From assembly GCA_964487255.1 (NCBI GenBank), contig CAZAQV010000015.1, positions 1 through 64,000 of the forward strand: 64,000 nucleotides of DNA, written 5' to 3'. This DNA comes from CAZAQV01 sp964487255. Its GTDB lineage: Bacteria; Myxococcota_A; Polyangia; Polyangiales; CAZAQV01. The notes under the pieces were generated by a model that was not told the origin of the DNA, made no database searches, and saw nothing but the letters and a program-made list of their open reading frames with translations. The translations under genes were made by a program, and so were the position numbers. Below, one piece after another: positions 54,505 through 63,056 of the stretch. Every line of letters begins with the position of its first letter. The stretch's first letter is position 1.

Positions 54505-57129
54505 TTAGTCTATGGGAACAGCGAAGCCGACGGGGTTACGCTTCCGTGGCTTCCTTAACTCGCCGAAGCGTTCAACCTGCTCGGGTGTCAAAGAAGGCTT
54601 GCTTCGCCGGAGCGCGCGCTCAAAGTCTTGTCGATTAATCGACTTTGAGCGACGTTTTGCAGCCTCAAGCACTGCCCCTTCGGTCAATGCCTTGAGATCG
54701 GCAGGGGTGTAGCCTTCGGTCTTGCGTGCGAACTCATCAAGATCTGGCGCCGTGGTGTTTCCTTTGGCCAAGCGAAGCTTTTTTGTGTGAACATCGAGGA
54801 CCGCACGCCTGCTCGCTTCATCGGGCAGTCCAACATAAACGTGGCTCTCCAGACGACCCGGTCGCAAGATCGCTTCATCGATCGAGTCCTTGAAGTTGGT
54901 GGTGCCGATCACAACGATGTTGTCGGCTCCGTCACCAAGGCCATCCATCTCCGTCAGAAGCTGATTCACGACGGCGTCAATACCACCATGACCACGCTTT
55001 TTCGCGACGGCCTCCAGCTCATCGATGAAGATGATGGCTGGCTTTGCATTGCGCGCACGTTCGAAAAGCTCGGCTACCTGACCGGGCGTGCGCAGATTGC
55101 TGGCGAGGGCGGTGATGATGTTGACGTCCGCGTCAGAGGCGAGTGCAGCGGCTAAAAGAGTCTTACCGGTGCCGGGCGGGCCGTGGAGCAGGACACTCTT
55201 TGGACGTGCTACGCCACCGACATCTTCAAACAATTCAGGGTGCGCAAGCGGCAGGACCACGTCCTCGCGCAATCGCTCGATGATGTGGTCGACACCGGCA
55301 ATCTGATCCCAGCTCACCGGCTTGATTTGGAAATCGTTTTCGCGAAGCATTGTTGGGATGTAATCCTTGCGTGCAGCGACAATGTCATTCATTCGAAGAG
55401 GGTGAAGTTTTTTCGCCCGCGAGGATGATTCGAGCACGCTCTGCTTGGCCGACGCCAACACAGCTTCGATATCGGCAAAGGTCAGGCCTTCGAGGTAGTT
55501 TGCAACCCTGTTGATATCGAGATCGTGATGCAGCTCCTCGAAGAGCTTGCTGAGCACATCAAGCCTGCCCTGGAGTGACGGGGCGCCCACAAAAACCTCT
55601 TCTCCAAACCTTCCTGGACGCCGCAGCGCGATATCAAGCGATTGAAGATTGTTCGTGGCACCAAAGACCAAGATGTTCGGGTTCTCCTTGAGGGCACGAT
55701 CGAGGCCGGAAAGAAACGCGGATCGCCGGGCCTGCGACCCACCCGAGTTCGGATCGTTCGGAATCACACCGTCAAGCTCATCAAAGATGATCACAAAGGG
55801 ATCTTCGGATGTCCCCTTTTTGATCGCCTCGTCGAATAGCTTACGCATCTTCTCTTCGGCCTCCCCGACATACTTGGAGTTCATCTGAGCGCCTTGAATG
55901 AATCGCACGTGATCTTCGCTGCTCAGCAGCTCAGCGAGGCGTTTGGCCAAAAACGTCTTTCCGGTTCCGGGAGGGCCGTGAAGAATAAACGCCTGATCTG
56001 GCGTCACGCCGAGCGATGACGCAAACTCGCTCTCGAGACGAGGAAGGATGACCTTGCGCCAAAGCTTGTCCTGGGTGGAGAGGTCGTACCCCCGGACAAC
56101 ACCGTTGAACCCCTCGGCCAAACGCGCGCGACTGAGTTCTCCTTGAATCTCATCGTAACGTCCGACAAGGACGCGGAGAGCATCTTCGGCCTCGTTGAGT
56201 TTTGCCAATGAGGACTCGTCCATAATGCGGGCGGAGGCTCGTTTTAACCCCTGGGCGACCTGCTCTGGGTCGAGTTCTTGGGCTCCTAGTTTGTGCTCGA
56301 TCGCTGCAACGACCAACCGATGCTCTTCAAATTCGGGAGCAAACTTCGGATGCTCCTCGATCTTGATTTGCTCACCCTTGCGGCGAACCTTAGATGATAT
56401 GAGCTCAAGGAAACGACTACCCCGAGGCATTGTATCCAAATCTTCGAGCAAGTCCGGGTCGAGCAGGCGCTTGCGCAACGCCTTGGAGCGACGAAGTCGC
56501 TCGATGATTCCGTTACGGACGAGCGTGACATCGAAAGCCCCACTCTTCGTCTGTTGAATTAGAGCGTGATGCTTGTCGCTGACGTCGTCGGTAAGCTCCC
56601 AGTAGGCTCTCTGCGCGGCGATACGCTCTTCGAAGGTTGCGTCGTCTGCGATGATGGTTTGTGCGTAACGCTGTGCGCCTGAAAGCTGTTCATCAAAGGC
56701 GCTTCCCATTCGAGCCATGCCAGTGTCGCCGTACTCTTTGAGTTCAAAGGTGTATGGCGCCTTCTCACGAAGTTGGACGACGGTCCGCCAAGTGTTGTCG
56801 AGTTTATCGGTCACTTCAGCTAGTTCACGTGCCAGTCGAGCAGCATCGGTGACAACCGATGAAACCCCGGCCTGGGAATTTCCGGCTACGCTGGGCGGAA
56901 AAGACGACGTGTTCGCTGCGCTCTGCGCGACCCCTTGAATGGTACGAGAAGAACTGTGCCCAAAGGCCGAAAAGCTTCCGATCGCCAGCAGTGAGAGGGT
57001 TGCGAGCAGTAGCAAACTCTGCAGCCCAGCGTTCCCTGTGGTTCGAGAACAAGGTTTATGCTCGCGATGGCCTTCGCGAAGGTGGCGACGGTGTGTAGAC
57101 TTGATCGTTTCTAGAGGCTGAAGGGTCAC
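54505..57129 (-). CDS. Membrane-tethered double AAA+ ATPase (CDC48/NSF-like)
   Basis: This is an 874-residue protein with two AAA+ modules. AAA1 has Walker A at ~384-392 (GPPGTGKTF), Walker B IIFDELDGV near 448 and an arginine-finger region LRRPGRFGEEV. AAA2 has Walker A near 650, IIFIDELEAV near 703, and TTNFKDSIDEAILRPGRL. AAA2 is closest to CDC48/FtsH-type modules. Residues 36-57 form one hydrophobic segment preceded by basic residues, so the enzyme is probably anchored in the inner membrane, with a predicted helical/coiled-coil region (95-340) between the anchor and AAA1. No protease domain is present. It starts at GTG 57129 and lies 255 bases downstream of the 919-residue partner gene. 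Confidence 0.85.
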   Translation of the reverse strand: MTLQPLETIKSTHRRHLREGHREHKPCSRTTGNAGLQSLLLLATLSLLAIGSFSAFGHSSSRTIQGVAQSAANTSSFPPSVAGNSQAGVSSVVTDAARLARELAEVTDKLDNTWRTVVQLREKAPYTFELKEYGDTGMARMGSAFDEQLSGAQRYAQTIIADDATFEERIAAQRAYWELTDDVSDKHHALIQQTKSGAFDVTLVRNGIIERLRRSKALRKRLLDPDLLEDLDTMPRGSRFLELISSKVRRKGEQIKIEEHPKFAPEFEEHRLVVAAIEHKLGAQELDPEQVAQGLKRASARIMDESSLAKLNEAEDALRVLVGRYDEIQGELSRARLAEGFNGVVRGYDLSTQDKLWRKVILPRLESEFASSLGVTPDQAFILHGPPGTGKTFLAKRLAELLSSEDHVRFIQGAQMNSKYVGEAEEKMRKLFDEAIKKGTSEDPFVIIFDELDGVIPNDPNSGGSQARRSAFLSGLDRALKENPNILVFGATNNLQSLDIALRRPGRFGEEVFVGAPSLQGRLDVLSKLFEELHHDLDINRVANYLEGLTFADIEAVLASAKQSVLESSSRAKKLHPLRMNDIVAARKDYIPTMLRENDFQIKPVSWDQIAGVDHIIERLREDVVLPLAHPELFEDVGGVARPKSVLLHGPPGTGKTLLAAALASDADVNIITALASNLRTPGQVAELFERARNAKPAIIFIDELEAVAKKRGHGGIDAVVNQLLTEMDGLGDGADNIVVIGTTNFKDSIDEAILRPGRLESHVYVGLPDEASRRAVLDVHTKKLRLAKGNTTAPDLDEFARKTEGYTPADLKALTEGAVLEAAKRRSKSINRQDFERALRRSKPSLTPEQVERFGELRKPRKRNPVGFAVPID

Positions 57130-57309
57130 GCCCCCTAAGAAGCAACAAGCGGACCAAGTGTAACACCGTTTGCACTATATGTGCTGGCAACGAGATCCAC
57201 CGTCTATTTGTGAGTTTACCGTCCCATCGCGCAAGATTTGCACAGGCCATTCTAACTTCCTCTATGTCTACGCTAGCCACTTCCAAGCGCGAGCATGCGT
57301 CGATGCGTC

Positions 57310-57329
57310 GCCCCCTGGAGAGAGGGGGC
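57310..57329. other. GC-rich hairpin in the gap before the AAA+ gene
   Basis: GCCCCCT and AGGGGGC, separated by GGAGAG, form a 7-bp stem. It lies between the partner gene and the AAA+ gene. No T-run follows on either strand, so an attenuator, an operator or an mRNA structure are all possible. The remaining 255-base gap shows no gene. Confidence 0.45.
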
Positions 57330-57384
57330 AGTAGCGTTGACCCTCTAAGCCCTTCTGATGACGCTGTTTGTGAGCCGCGATGCG

Positions 57385-60144
57385 CTATTCGTAGCGACGT
57401 AGCCAGATCTTGCTTTTGAGCTTGTGCTCTTCGTTGACCACGTTTGAGATGTCGTCGTAGATCTTCTTTTCGGGGCTTCCGCTTTCGTCCACGATTGCCC
57501 GCGGACGGAAAAGGCGCTCCCCGTCGGCGCGCTTCCATAGCGCGCCATCGGGATCCCAGCTCCCGCCGTTGATGGCTGCCATCGCCACGCGCTTGATGCC
57601 CGCCGGTCGCCCGATGCGCTCGTAGATGGCGTCCACGATTTTGTCCTGGTGTTCAGCCACGTCCATGTAGACGCCGTTGAGCACGAGCGCTGGCTCGTCA
57701 TCGACAAACCCGTAGGAGCCAAAGACAAAGCCGCTGATTTGACGCTGTGCGGCGTCTGGCGAGCTGTCCTCAACCTGGACCACGAACCAATGTGGATCAC
57801 GAGCCATTTTTGCCTTGAGGATGCCCTTACGATCCTTCTTTCCCCGAGTCACGATGCAACAGCGTGCGCCATCGGTAAAACGAAGTGACTCCAAAAAATC
57901 CTGATTCCCATCCAAGTACCGAAGTGTCACTTCTCGAACATCGTCCGCTTCGTCACCTAGCTCGGTGAGCTGGTCACCCAGTACCCGAAGCGCCCCCGTA
58001 AGATCATTGAGTGCGGAGGTTGAGCTTGCGCTTAGCTGTGCTTCGCCGGCCAACACGAAAGGAACATGACGCAGGCTCAAGACCGGCCCGTCTTCTTCGG
58101 CGTGCTGCACGAGTTCCTGCCATTTCGCCTTCTCATCGGCATTGCGACTCTGTTTGCGAAGTTGTCGAAGACGAAAGAGAAGTTTCGTGTGGATGGCAGA
58201 GAAGTCGGCATCTGATGCAGCGCCTGGCACTTCATCTAAAAGCATTGAAGAGACTTCTTCGCCGAGTAACTTACGCAACTTGCCTTCGCTCTTGGAACTC
58301 AGCTTCCCTTCACCGAGAGCCTCACTCAGGCCTGCCCGGAGGCTTGTACTTACCTGGCGAAGCTCATTCGCCAACGTCTGCGCAGAGCCGATCGGCTGAT
58401 CGGTTAGGCGAACAGTCCACACCAGGTCATCGCTGGGCCTTTGACGTGCGAGAAGTGCCTCGTGCCAGTCTTTGTTGGGGACGGCGTCTGAACGAAAAAG
58501 CGTAGTATCGACATGCTTCTCCGCCTGCGCGGCTGCATGCAGGGCCTCCATGAACTGGGGGTAGCCAAAGCGCTGATAGTAGCTGTACGCAGAGCGTTTT
58601 CCGTAGATGACGAAATAGAGTAACGAAAGCTCCGAGCCAAGTAACGCTTCGATCCGATCCGCCGAGTTGAGGGCGTGCAATGATTCGAGTTCGCCTCGCC
58701 GCGCCGTAATGGCTTGGCGCACTGTCTGCGCGATCTGCTCGAAGCTTGCATCTGCGGCCAGCAATCCAGGCTGCTCATGCTTCAGTAGACGCCATGTCCA
58801 GTCCAAAGTGTCCTTGTCGGGCAAGACGCCGAGCTCTTGATGTACAACTCGAAGGACATTGAACACCGTCGCGGATTCCGCCCCCTCGTCAAGCAGATCG
58901 GATACTGCCTTAGGAAGCCGGCCATCGAGGTGTTTCTTCTGTACCAACAACTCCAATAGATGCTGGCGATAAGAGAGTTCCTGTGACACGGCGCTCTTTC
59001 CGAAGAGGCGGTCGAGTGCCAAATCGATCGCTCGTTGATTGCGAGCATCGACAAGTTTGTTGAGGGTATTGCGTCCGATTTCGTCGTCCGGGTGATTGCG
59101 CAGCAGTTCGTAGAGTGTCCCCAAGAAACCGCCTGAGGCGTCGAGTTCGACAATCGGCGACAGCAGTTCATCTAGGATGTCCGTCCCTTTGTGCGAAGTG
59201 AAGTAACCGGCTGAATCGTGTTGCCGTAGAGAACGCGTCAGACTCTTGAGAACGCTTCTTCGCGCATCGTCGTGGTAAATATCTTTGAGTTTGAGCGCAC
59301 CACGCAAGTATGCGCGTTGCTGCTCCAAGTTTTCGATGCGTTTGAAGTACGCGTCTTGGTCGGCAACCAATTGCCCGAAGAAATAGAGATCGGCGTCGGT
59401 GAGTACGCCAGCTTGGAGCGCATCCTCAAACGCACGTAGGTCGGGTACTTGCCTTGCCGGTGGTCCACGGGGGCCGTGTGGTTCAGCGTCAAACCGGTTT
59501 CGAAGAGCATCGATGGACTCACTGCCCGTGACTTTGAGTGCGGCGCGTTGAACTTCCTCATGCTCACTGCGCTGTGCGGCATAAATTGCCAACTCAGCCT
59601 TGTCTCGTGCTTCTGAGGTTAGAATCCGCTCGGCGACCTGCTCCCACAACTTCGAGTTTGGGCCGCCTACGTCGGCGATTTCAATGCGTGCCCGTAGCGT
59701 CTTGCTACGGCCTAACCGTGTCTTGTCGTCAAGAAAGTGCATTGCCCATTCGGGGCCAAACACCGCGGCGACCTCCCGAACATGCTCAAAAAATGTGCCA
59801 CTTCGACTCCGCCCATTTGAGAACTTCGTGGCCAGTTCAGCTCGCTCCATCGCCAGGGCTTGCGCAGAGCGCACAAAACGGCCGACTTTCTGCAGATCTA
59901 CCGCGTCGTCGCCCGCAGACGCGGCTTGGCGAACAAAAGTCCCGACACCAGCCAGCTGACGGGATGCGAGAGGCGGATTGCTTGTAGGCTGCCCGCTCGA
60001 GTGTCCATGGATGTTCTCTGCGACACGAGCGCCCAGGCTGATGATTGGCAAGAGCACGCCGACGAAGGCAGTAACGATCAAAAGATGTGAAACACTGACG
60101 TTGCCTGGTGTGTGACTATTACACATTCGGCGACCGGAGAGCAT
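57385..60144 (-). CDS. Large membrane-anchored helical protein paired with the AAA+ ATPase
   Basis: I recognise no family. The 919-residue protein has a short basic N-terminus and one hydrophobic segment at about residues 19-41 (LLIVTAFVGVLLPII), then GHSS and a Ser/Pro-rich stretch, the same order as in the AAA+ neighbour (which also has GHSSS after its helix). The long middle (residues ~100-700) is almost wholly alpha-helical and charged, like a scaffold or tethering domain. The C-terminal ~200 residues are mixed alpha/beta (GARCCIVTRGKKDRKG, then WFVVQVEDSS...ISGFVFGSYGF...LVLNGVYMDVAEHQDKIV) and vaguely recall a GNAT-type strand-helix order. No catalytic motif is certain. Probably co-transcribed with the AAA+ gene. 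Confidence 0.7.
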   Translation of the reverse strand: MLSGRRMCNSHTPGNVSVSHLLIVTAFVGVLLPIISLGARVAENIHGHSSGQPTSNPPLASRQLAGVGTFVRQAASAGDDAVDLQKVGRFVRSAQALAMERAELATKFSNGRSRSGTFFEHVREVAAVFGPEWAMHFLDDKTRLGRSKTLRARIEIADVGGPNSKLWEQVAERILTSEARDKAELAIYAAQRSEHEEVQRAALKVTGSESIDALRNRFDAEPHGPRGPPARQVPDLRAFEDALQAGVLTDADLYFFGQLVADQDAYFKRIENLEQQRAYLRGALKLKDIYHDDARRSVLKSLTRSLRQHDSAGYFTSHKGTDILDELLSPIVELDASGGFLGTLYELLRNHPDDEIGRNTLNKLVDARNQRAIDLALDRLFGKSAVSQELSYRQHLLELLVQKKHLDGRLPKAVSDLLDEGAESATVFNVLRVVHQELGVLPDKDTLDWTWRLLKHEQPGLLAADASFEQIAQTVRQAITARRGELESLHALNSADRIEALLGSELSLLYFVIYGKRSAYSYYQRFGYPQFMEALHAAAQAEKHVDTTLFRSDAVPNKDWHEALLARQRPSDDLVWTVRLTDQPIGSAQTLANELRQVSTSLRAGLSEALGEGKLSSKSEGKLRKLLGEEVSSMLLDEVPGAASDADFSAIHTKLLFRLRQLRKQSRNADEKAKWQELVQHAEEDGPVLSLRHVPFVLAGEAQLSASSTSALNDLTGALRVLGDQLTELGDEADDVREVTLRYLDGNQDFLESLRFTDGARCCIVTRGKKDRKGILKAKMARDPHWFVVQVEDSSPDAAQRQISGFVFGSYGFVDDEPALVLNGVYMDVAEHQDKIVDAIYERIGRPAGIKRVAMAAINGGSWDPDGALWKRADGERLFRPRAIVDESGSPEKKIYDDISNVVNEEHKLKSKIWLRRYE

Positions 60145-60330
60145 ACGCCGCTAGTAGAGCAAGGGCTGTGCCAGGTTCGTGGTGCATCCGAAACCCCAAA
60201 AGCCTCGACGATTCTCATTCGATTTACATCCAGCCCTAGGATCATGGGGCGTACTTCCCCCATGATCTGAAACCGTACCAGCCGGTGATGGCCATCGCTA
60301 CGGCAACTGAGGAAGGGCTCAACGCCGAGG

Positions 60331-61233
60331 TTAGGCAGCGGAGGAGCGTTCTCGGGACACGTCGGAAAGAACTTTCCGAAGCGGATCGCCGCCCTTGATC
60401 CCAAAGTCGAGTGTCCGAATCGGAAACGGGATGGTGATATTGTTCTGATCGAAGCATTTTTTGATCGCGATGATCGCGTCGCTGGTCGCGCCCCAGTAGT
60501 CCGCCTGAGAGGAATAGTCGATCCAAAAACGAGCCTCAAAGTTGATCGAGCCGTCGCCGAACTCCTTGAAGAAGACCTGCGGGTTTTTATTCTGTTTGCA
60601 TACCGACAAGCTCCGAAGGCTTTCGAGCACGAGTGATTTCACTTTCTCGAGGTCTTCGTCGTACGAGACGCCACACTCGAGACTCACGCGGCGCTCGCCA
60701 CTTCTCGAATGGTTGGTGAGTGTGTTCTGGAAAATTTGTTTATTGGGGATCAACAACATTTTTCCATCGGGTGTGTACACCTCGGTGGTTCTTAGGCGAA
60801 CTTTCTCGACCGTTCCGAAATGGTCGCTCGTTTCGATCAGCTCTCCGATTCGAAATGGTCGGTTGAATGAGAGGCCGATCCCCGAGAGAATATTGGCTGC
60901 CAAATCTTGAAACGCAAACCCCAAGGCCAAGCCGACGATGCCAGCACCTGCCAAGATCGACGCGAGGGCTTTGTCCAGGTTCATGATGCCGAGCGCCAAC
61001 GCAAGGCCGAGCATGAGCACACTGAGTCGAATAAATTTCGCGATCATCCTTCGCGCTGCGCGGTAGGTCTGCATGCGGCCCATTGCCCGGGCGCTCACCT
61101 TCTCCGCCAGCTTGGCCAGGAACCAAAACGTGATGATGAGCGAGAGCGCGACGATCAGGTTGGGAATGAGCTCGAGGCCTGTCTCACCCCATGCGCGCAG
61201 AGTCTCCAATACTTGCTGATAGGCTTCATCCAT
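60331..61233 (-). CDS. MscS-family small-conductance mechanosensitive channel
   Basis: This is a 300-residue channel with three helices. The pore helix has the Gly/Ala packing pattern AGAGIVGLALGFAFQDLAANILSG, followed by the beta domain (GELIETSDHFGTVEKVRLRTTEVYTPDGKMLLIPN) and the alpha/beta C-terminal cage. It releases solutes on hypo-osmotic shock. The ATG at 61233 is a clean start. It lies 41 bases after the transporter gene, and the 186 bases beyond its stop hold no gene I can support. Confidence 0.92.
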   Translation of the reverse strand: MDEAYQQVLETLRAWGETGLELIPNLIVALSLIITFWFLAKLAEKVSARAMGRMQTYRAARRMIAKFIRLSVLMLGLALALGIMNLDKALASILAGAGIVGLALGFAFQDLAANILSGIGLSFNRPFRIGELIETSDHFGTVEKVRLRTTEVYTPDGKMLLIPNKQIFQNTLTNHSRSGERRVSLECGVSYDEDLEKVKSLVLESLRSLSVCKQNKNPQVFFKEFGDGSINFEARFWIDYSSQADYWGATSDAIIAIKKCFDQNNITIPFPIRTLDFGIKGGDPLRKVLSDVSRERSSAA

Positions 61234-61274
61234 GCATCTACGATAAATGCAAAGTTTCTAGCTCGCATCCAGTG

Positions 61275-63056
61275 CTATGGGTGAAGCGGCCAGAACACCG
61301 GAATCAGTAGCGTCGCGACGACCGCGAAAACGGCTGTGAGCGGCACGCCTACGCGGAGAAAATCTACAAAGCGGTAGTCGCCCGCGGAGTATACAAGAGT
61401 GTTGGTTTGGTAACCGACAGGCGTCGCAAAGCTCGTCGAAGCGCCGAAGACCACCGCCATCATGAGCGGTCGTGGGTCGACACCAGAAGCTTCAGCTGCA
61501 GCAATCGCGATGGGGGTCAGAAGAACGGCCGTCCCGTTGTTGCTCAAAAAGGATGAGAGAAGGGCGGTGATGCCAAAGGTCACGGCGATCAGGCCGGTCG
61601 AACCGAACACCTTCGATGCTTCGACGATCCAGTCGCCCACCAGATCGGCGAGCCCGGAGGTCTGAACGGCGGTGCCCATGCAGAAAAGCCCGCCGAGTAG
61701 AAAGACGACGTTCCAATCAATCGCCTCGAAGGCCTCCTCTTGTCGCAGGCATCCCAAGAGGACCATGCCGAGTGCGCCGCTGGTCGCTGCGACCGCGATC
61801 GGCACCAACCCCGACGATGCACTGGCGATGACGGCGAGCAAGATAAGAAGTGCGAAGGGTAGCTTGTCCTGCCGTCTGGCCTGTGTATCGACCTCCGAAA
61901 TCACCACAAAATCTTCCGATTGACGCAGTTCGTCGACGCGTTCCTTAGAGGCCTCAAGGAGCAAGGCGTTTCCCGGTTTCACGACCAGGTCTCCCAGCGA
62001 ACGACGGCTCAAGTCGCCTTCGTGGCGGACCGCCAGCACGACGGCCCCAACACGATGACGTAGATCCAGTTCTTCGAGAGACTTTCCCGCGAGATTGGAG
62101 TTCGGGCCGACGATCGCCTCCACGAGCATCGTATCGTCCGCAACCGCCTCTCGCTTTCGTCGGACTCTTGCCAGTTCCAAGAACTCACGTTGCTGAAGCG
62201 CACGGAGGTCTTCAATATTTGCACGGACGCGCAAGGTGTCACCTTCTTGGAGCACGGTGCTTTCCGGCGGGAGTGCATTTTGCACGCCCTCGCGCATAAT
62301 GGCGATCACTTCGCATTCTCGATCGGCGAGAAAGGGAACCTGCGAGATGGGCTCGCCGATGGTTGGGGCCCCTGCGCAAATCGTCAGGTCGGTGACATAG
62401 TCCGACACTTCGAAGTCGTCGGCGAGCTCCGATGATTTTGCCTTCGTATCCGGCAGAAGCCTTGGTCCGAAGAGGATGAGGTACAGGAGGCCTGCGATAG
62501 CGAGCACCAAACCCACAGGAGAAAGTTCGAAGATGCCGATCCGAGGTTGGCCGAGTTCGGCTGCGACGGAACTGACCAAGAGGTTGGTCGATGTGCCAAT
62601 CAGCGTACAGCTTCCCCCGAACATCGAGGCGAAGGACAGCGGAATGAGCACTTTCGAGGGGCTGAGGTCATGGCGCCGCGTCTCGCGCATGACAACGGGA
62701 ATCAATACGGCGACGACCGCTGTGTTGTTAATGAAGGCCGACATCGTGGCTGCACCAAGCATCAATGCCGAAAGCCCTGCTTTCCAGCTACGCTCAAAAA
62801 GCCTGCCGATCATGCGTCCAATGCTGGTCATTCCGCCTGTGCGATGCATCGCAGCGCTGAGCACAAACATGGCGGTGACCGTGACGATCGCCGAGTTTGC
62901 GAAGCCCTCGAAGGCTTGCTCGGGCGTGATCACGCCGGCCAAACCAAGAGCACACATCGCCAAAACTGAAGTTGTCGCCAGTGGCAGTCGTTCTGAAACA
63001 AAGAGAACCACCGTCGCAACAACGACGGCGATCGTAAAGATGAGTTCAAAGTTCAT
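61275..63056 (-). CDS. SLC13/DASS-type transporter with two RCK_C (TrkA-C) domains
   Basis: This is a 593-residue membrane protein with 10-11 helices split by two soluble RCK_C domains (about residues 215-300 and 305-390). Substrate-site motifs are SAFINNTAVVAVLIP, GTSTNLLVS, LSNNGTAVLLTPI and PVGYQTNTLV. The arrangement is that of bacterial sulfate or divalent-anion transporters such as SLT-type proteins. The substrate is not certain. It overlaps the kinase gene by ATGA at its start, so it is probably translationally coupled to it. Confidence 0.88.
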   Translation of the reverse strand: MNFELIFTIAVVVATVVLFVSERLPLATTSVLAMCALGLAGVITPEQAFEGFANSAIVTVTAMFVLSAAMHRTGGMTSIGRMIGRLFERSWKAGLSALMLGAATMSAFINNTAVVAVLIPVVMRETRRHDLSPSKVLIPLSFASMFGGSCTLIGTSTNLLVSSVAAELGQPRIGIFELSPVGLVLAIAGLLYLILFGPRLLPDTKAKSSELADDFEVSDYVTDLTICAGAPTIGEPISQVPFLADRECEVIAIMREGVQNALPPESTVLQEGDTLRVRANIEDLRALQQREFLELARVRRKREAVADDTMLVEAIVGPNSNLAGKSLEELDLRHRVGAVVLAVRHEGDLSRRSLGDLVVKPGNALLLEASKERVDELRQSEDFVVISEVDTQARRQDKLPFALLILLAVIASASSGLVPIAVAATSGALGMVLLGCLRQEEAFEAIDWNVVFLLGGLFCMGTAVQTSGLADLVGDWIVEASKVFGSTGLIAVTFGITALLSSFLSNNGTAVLLTPIAIAAAEASGVDPRPLMMAVVFGASTSFATPVGYQTNTLVYSAGDYRFVDFLRVGVPLTAVFAVVATLLIPVFWPLHP

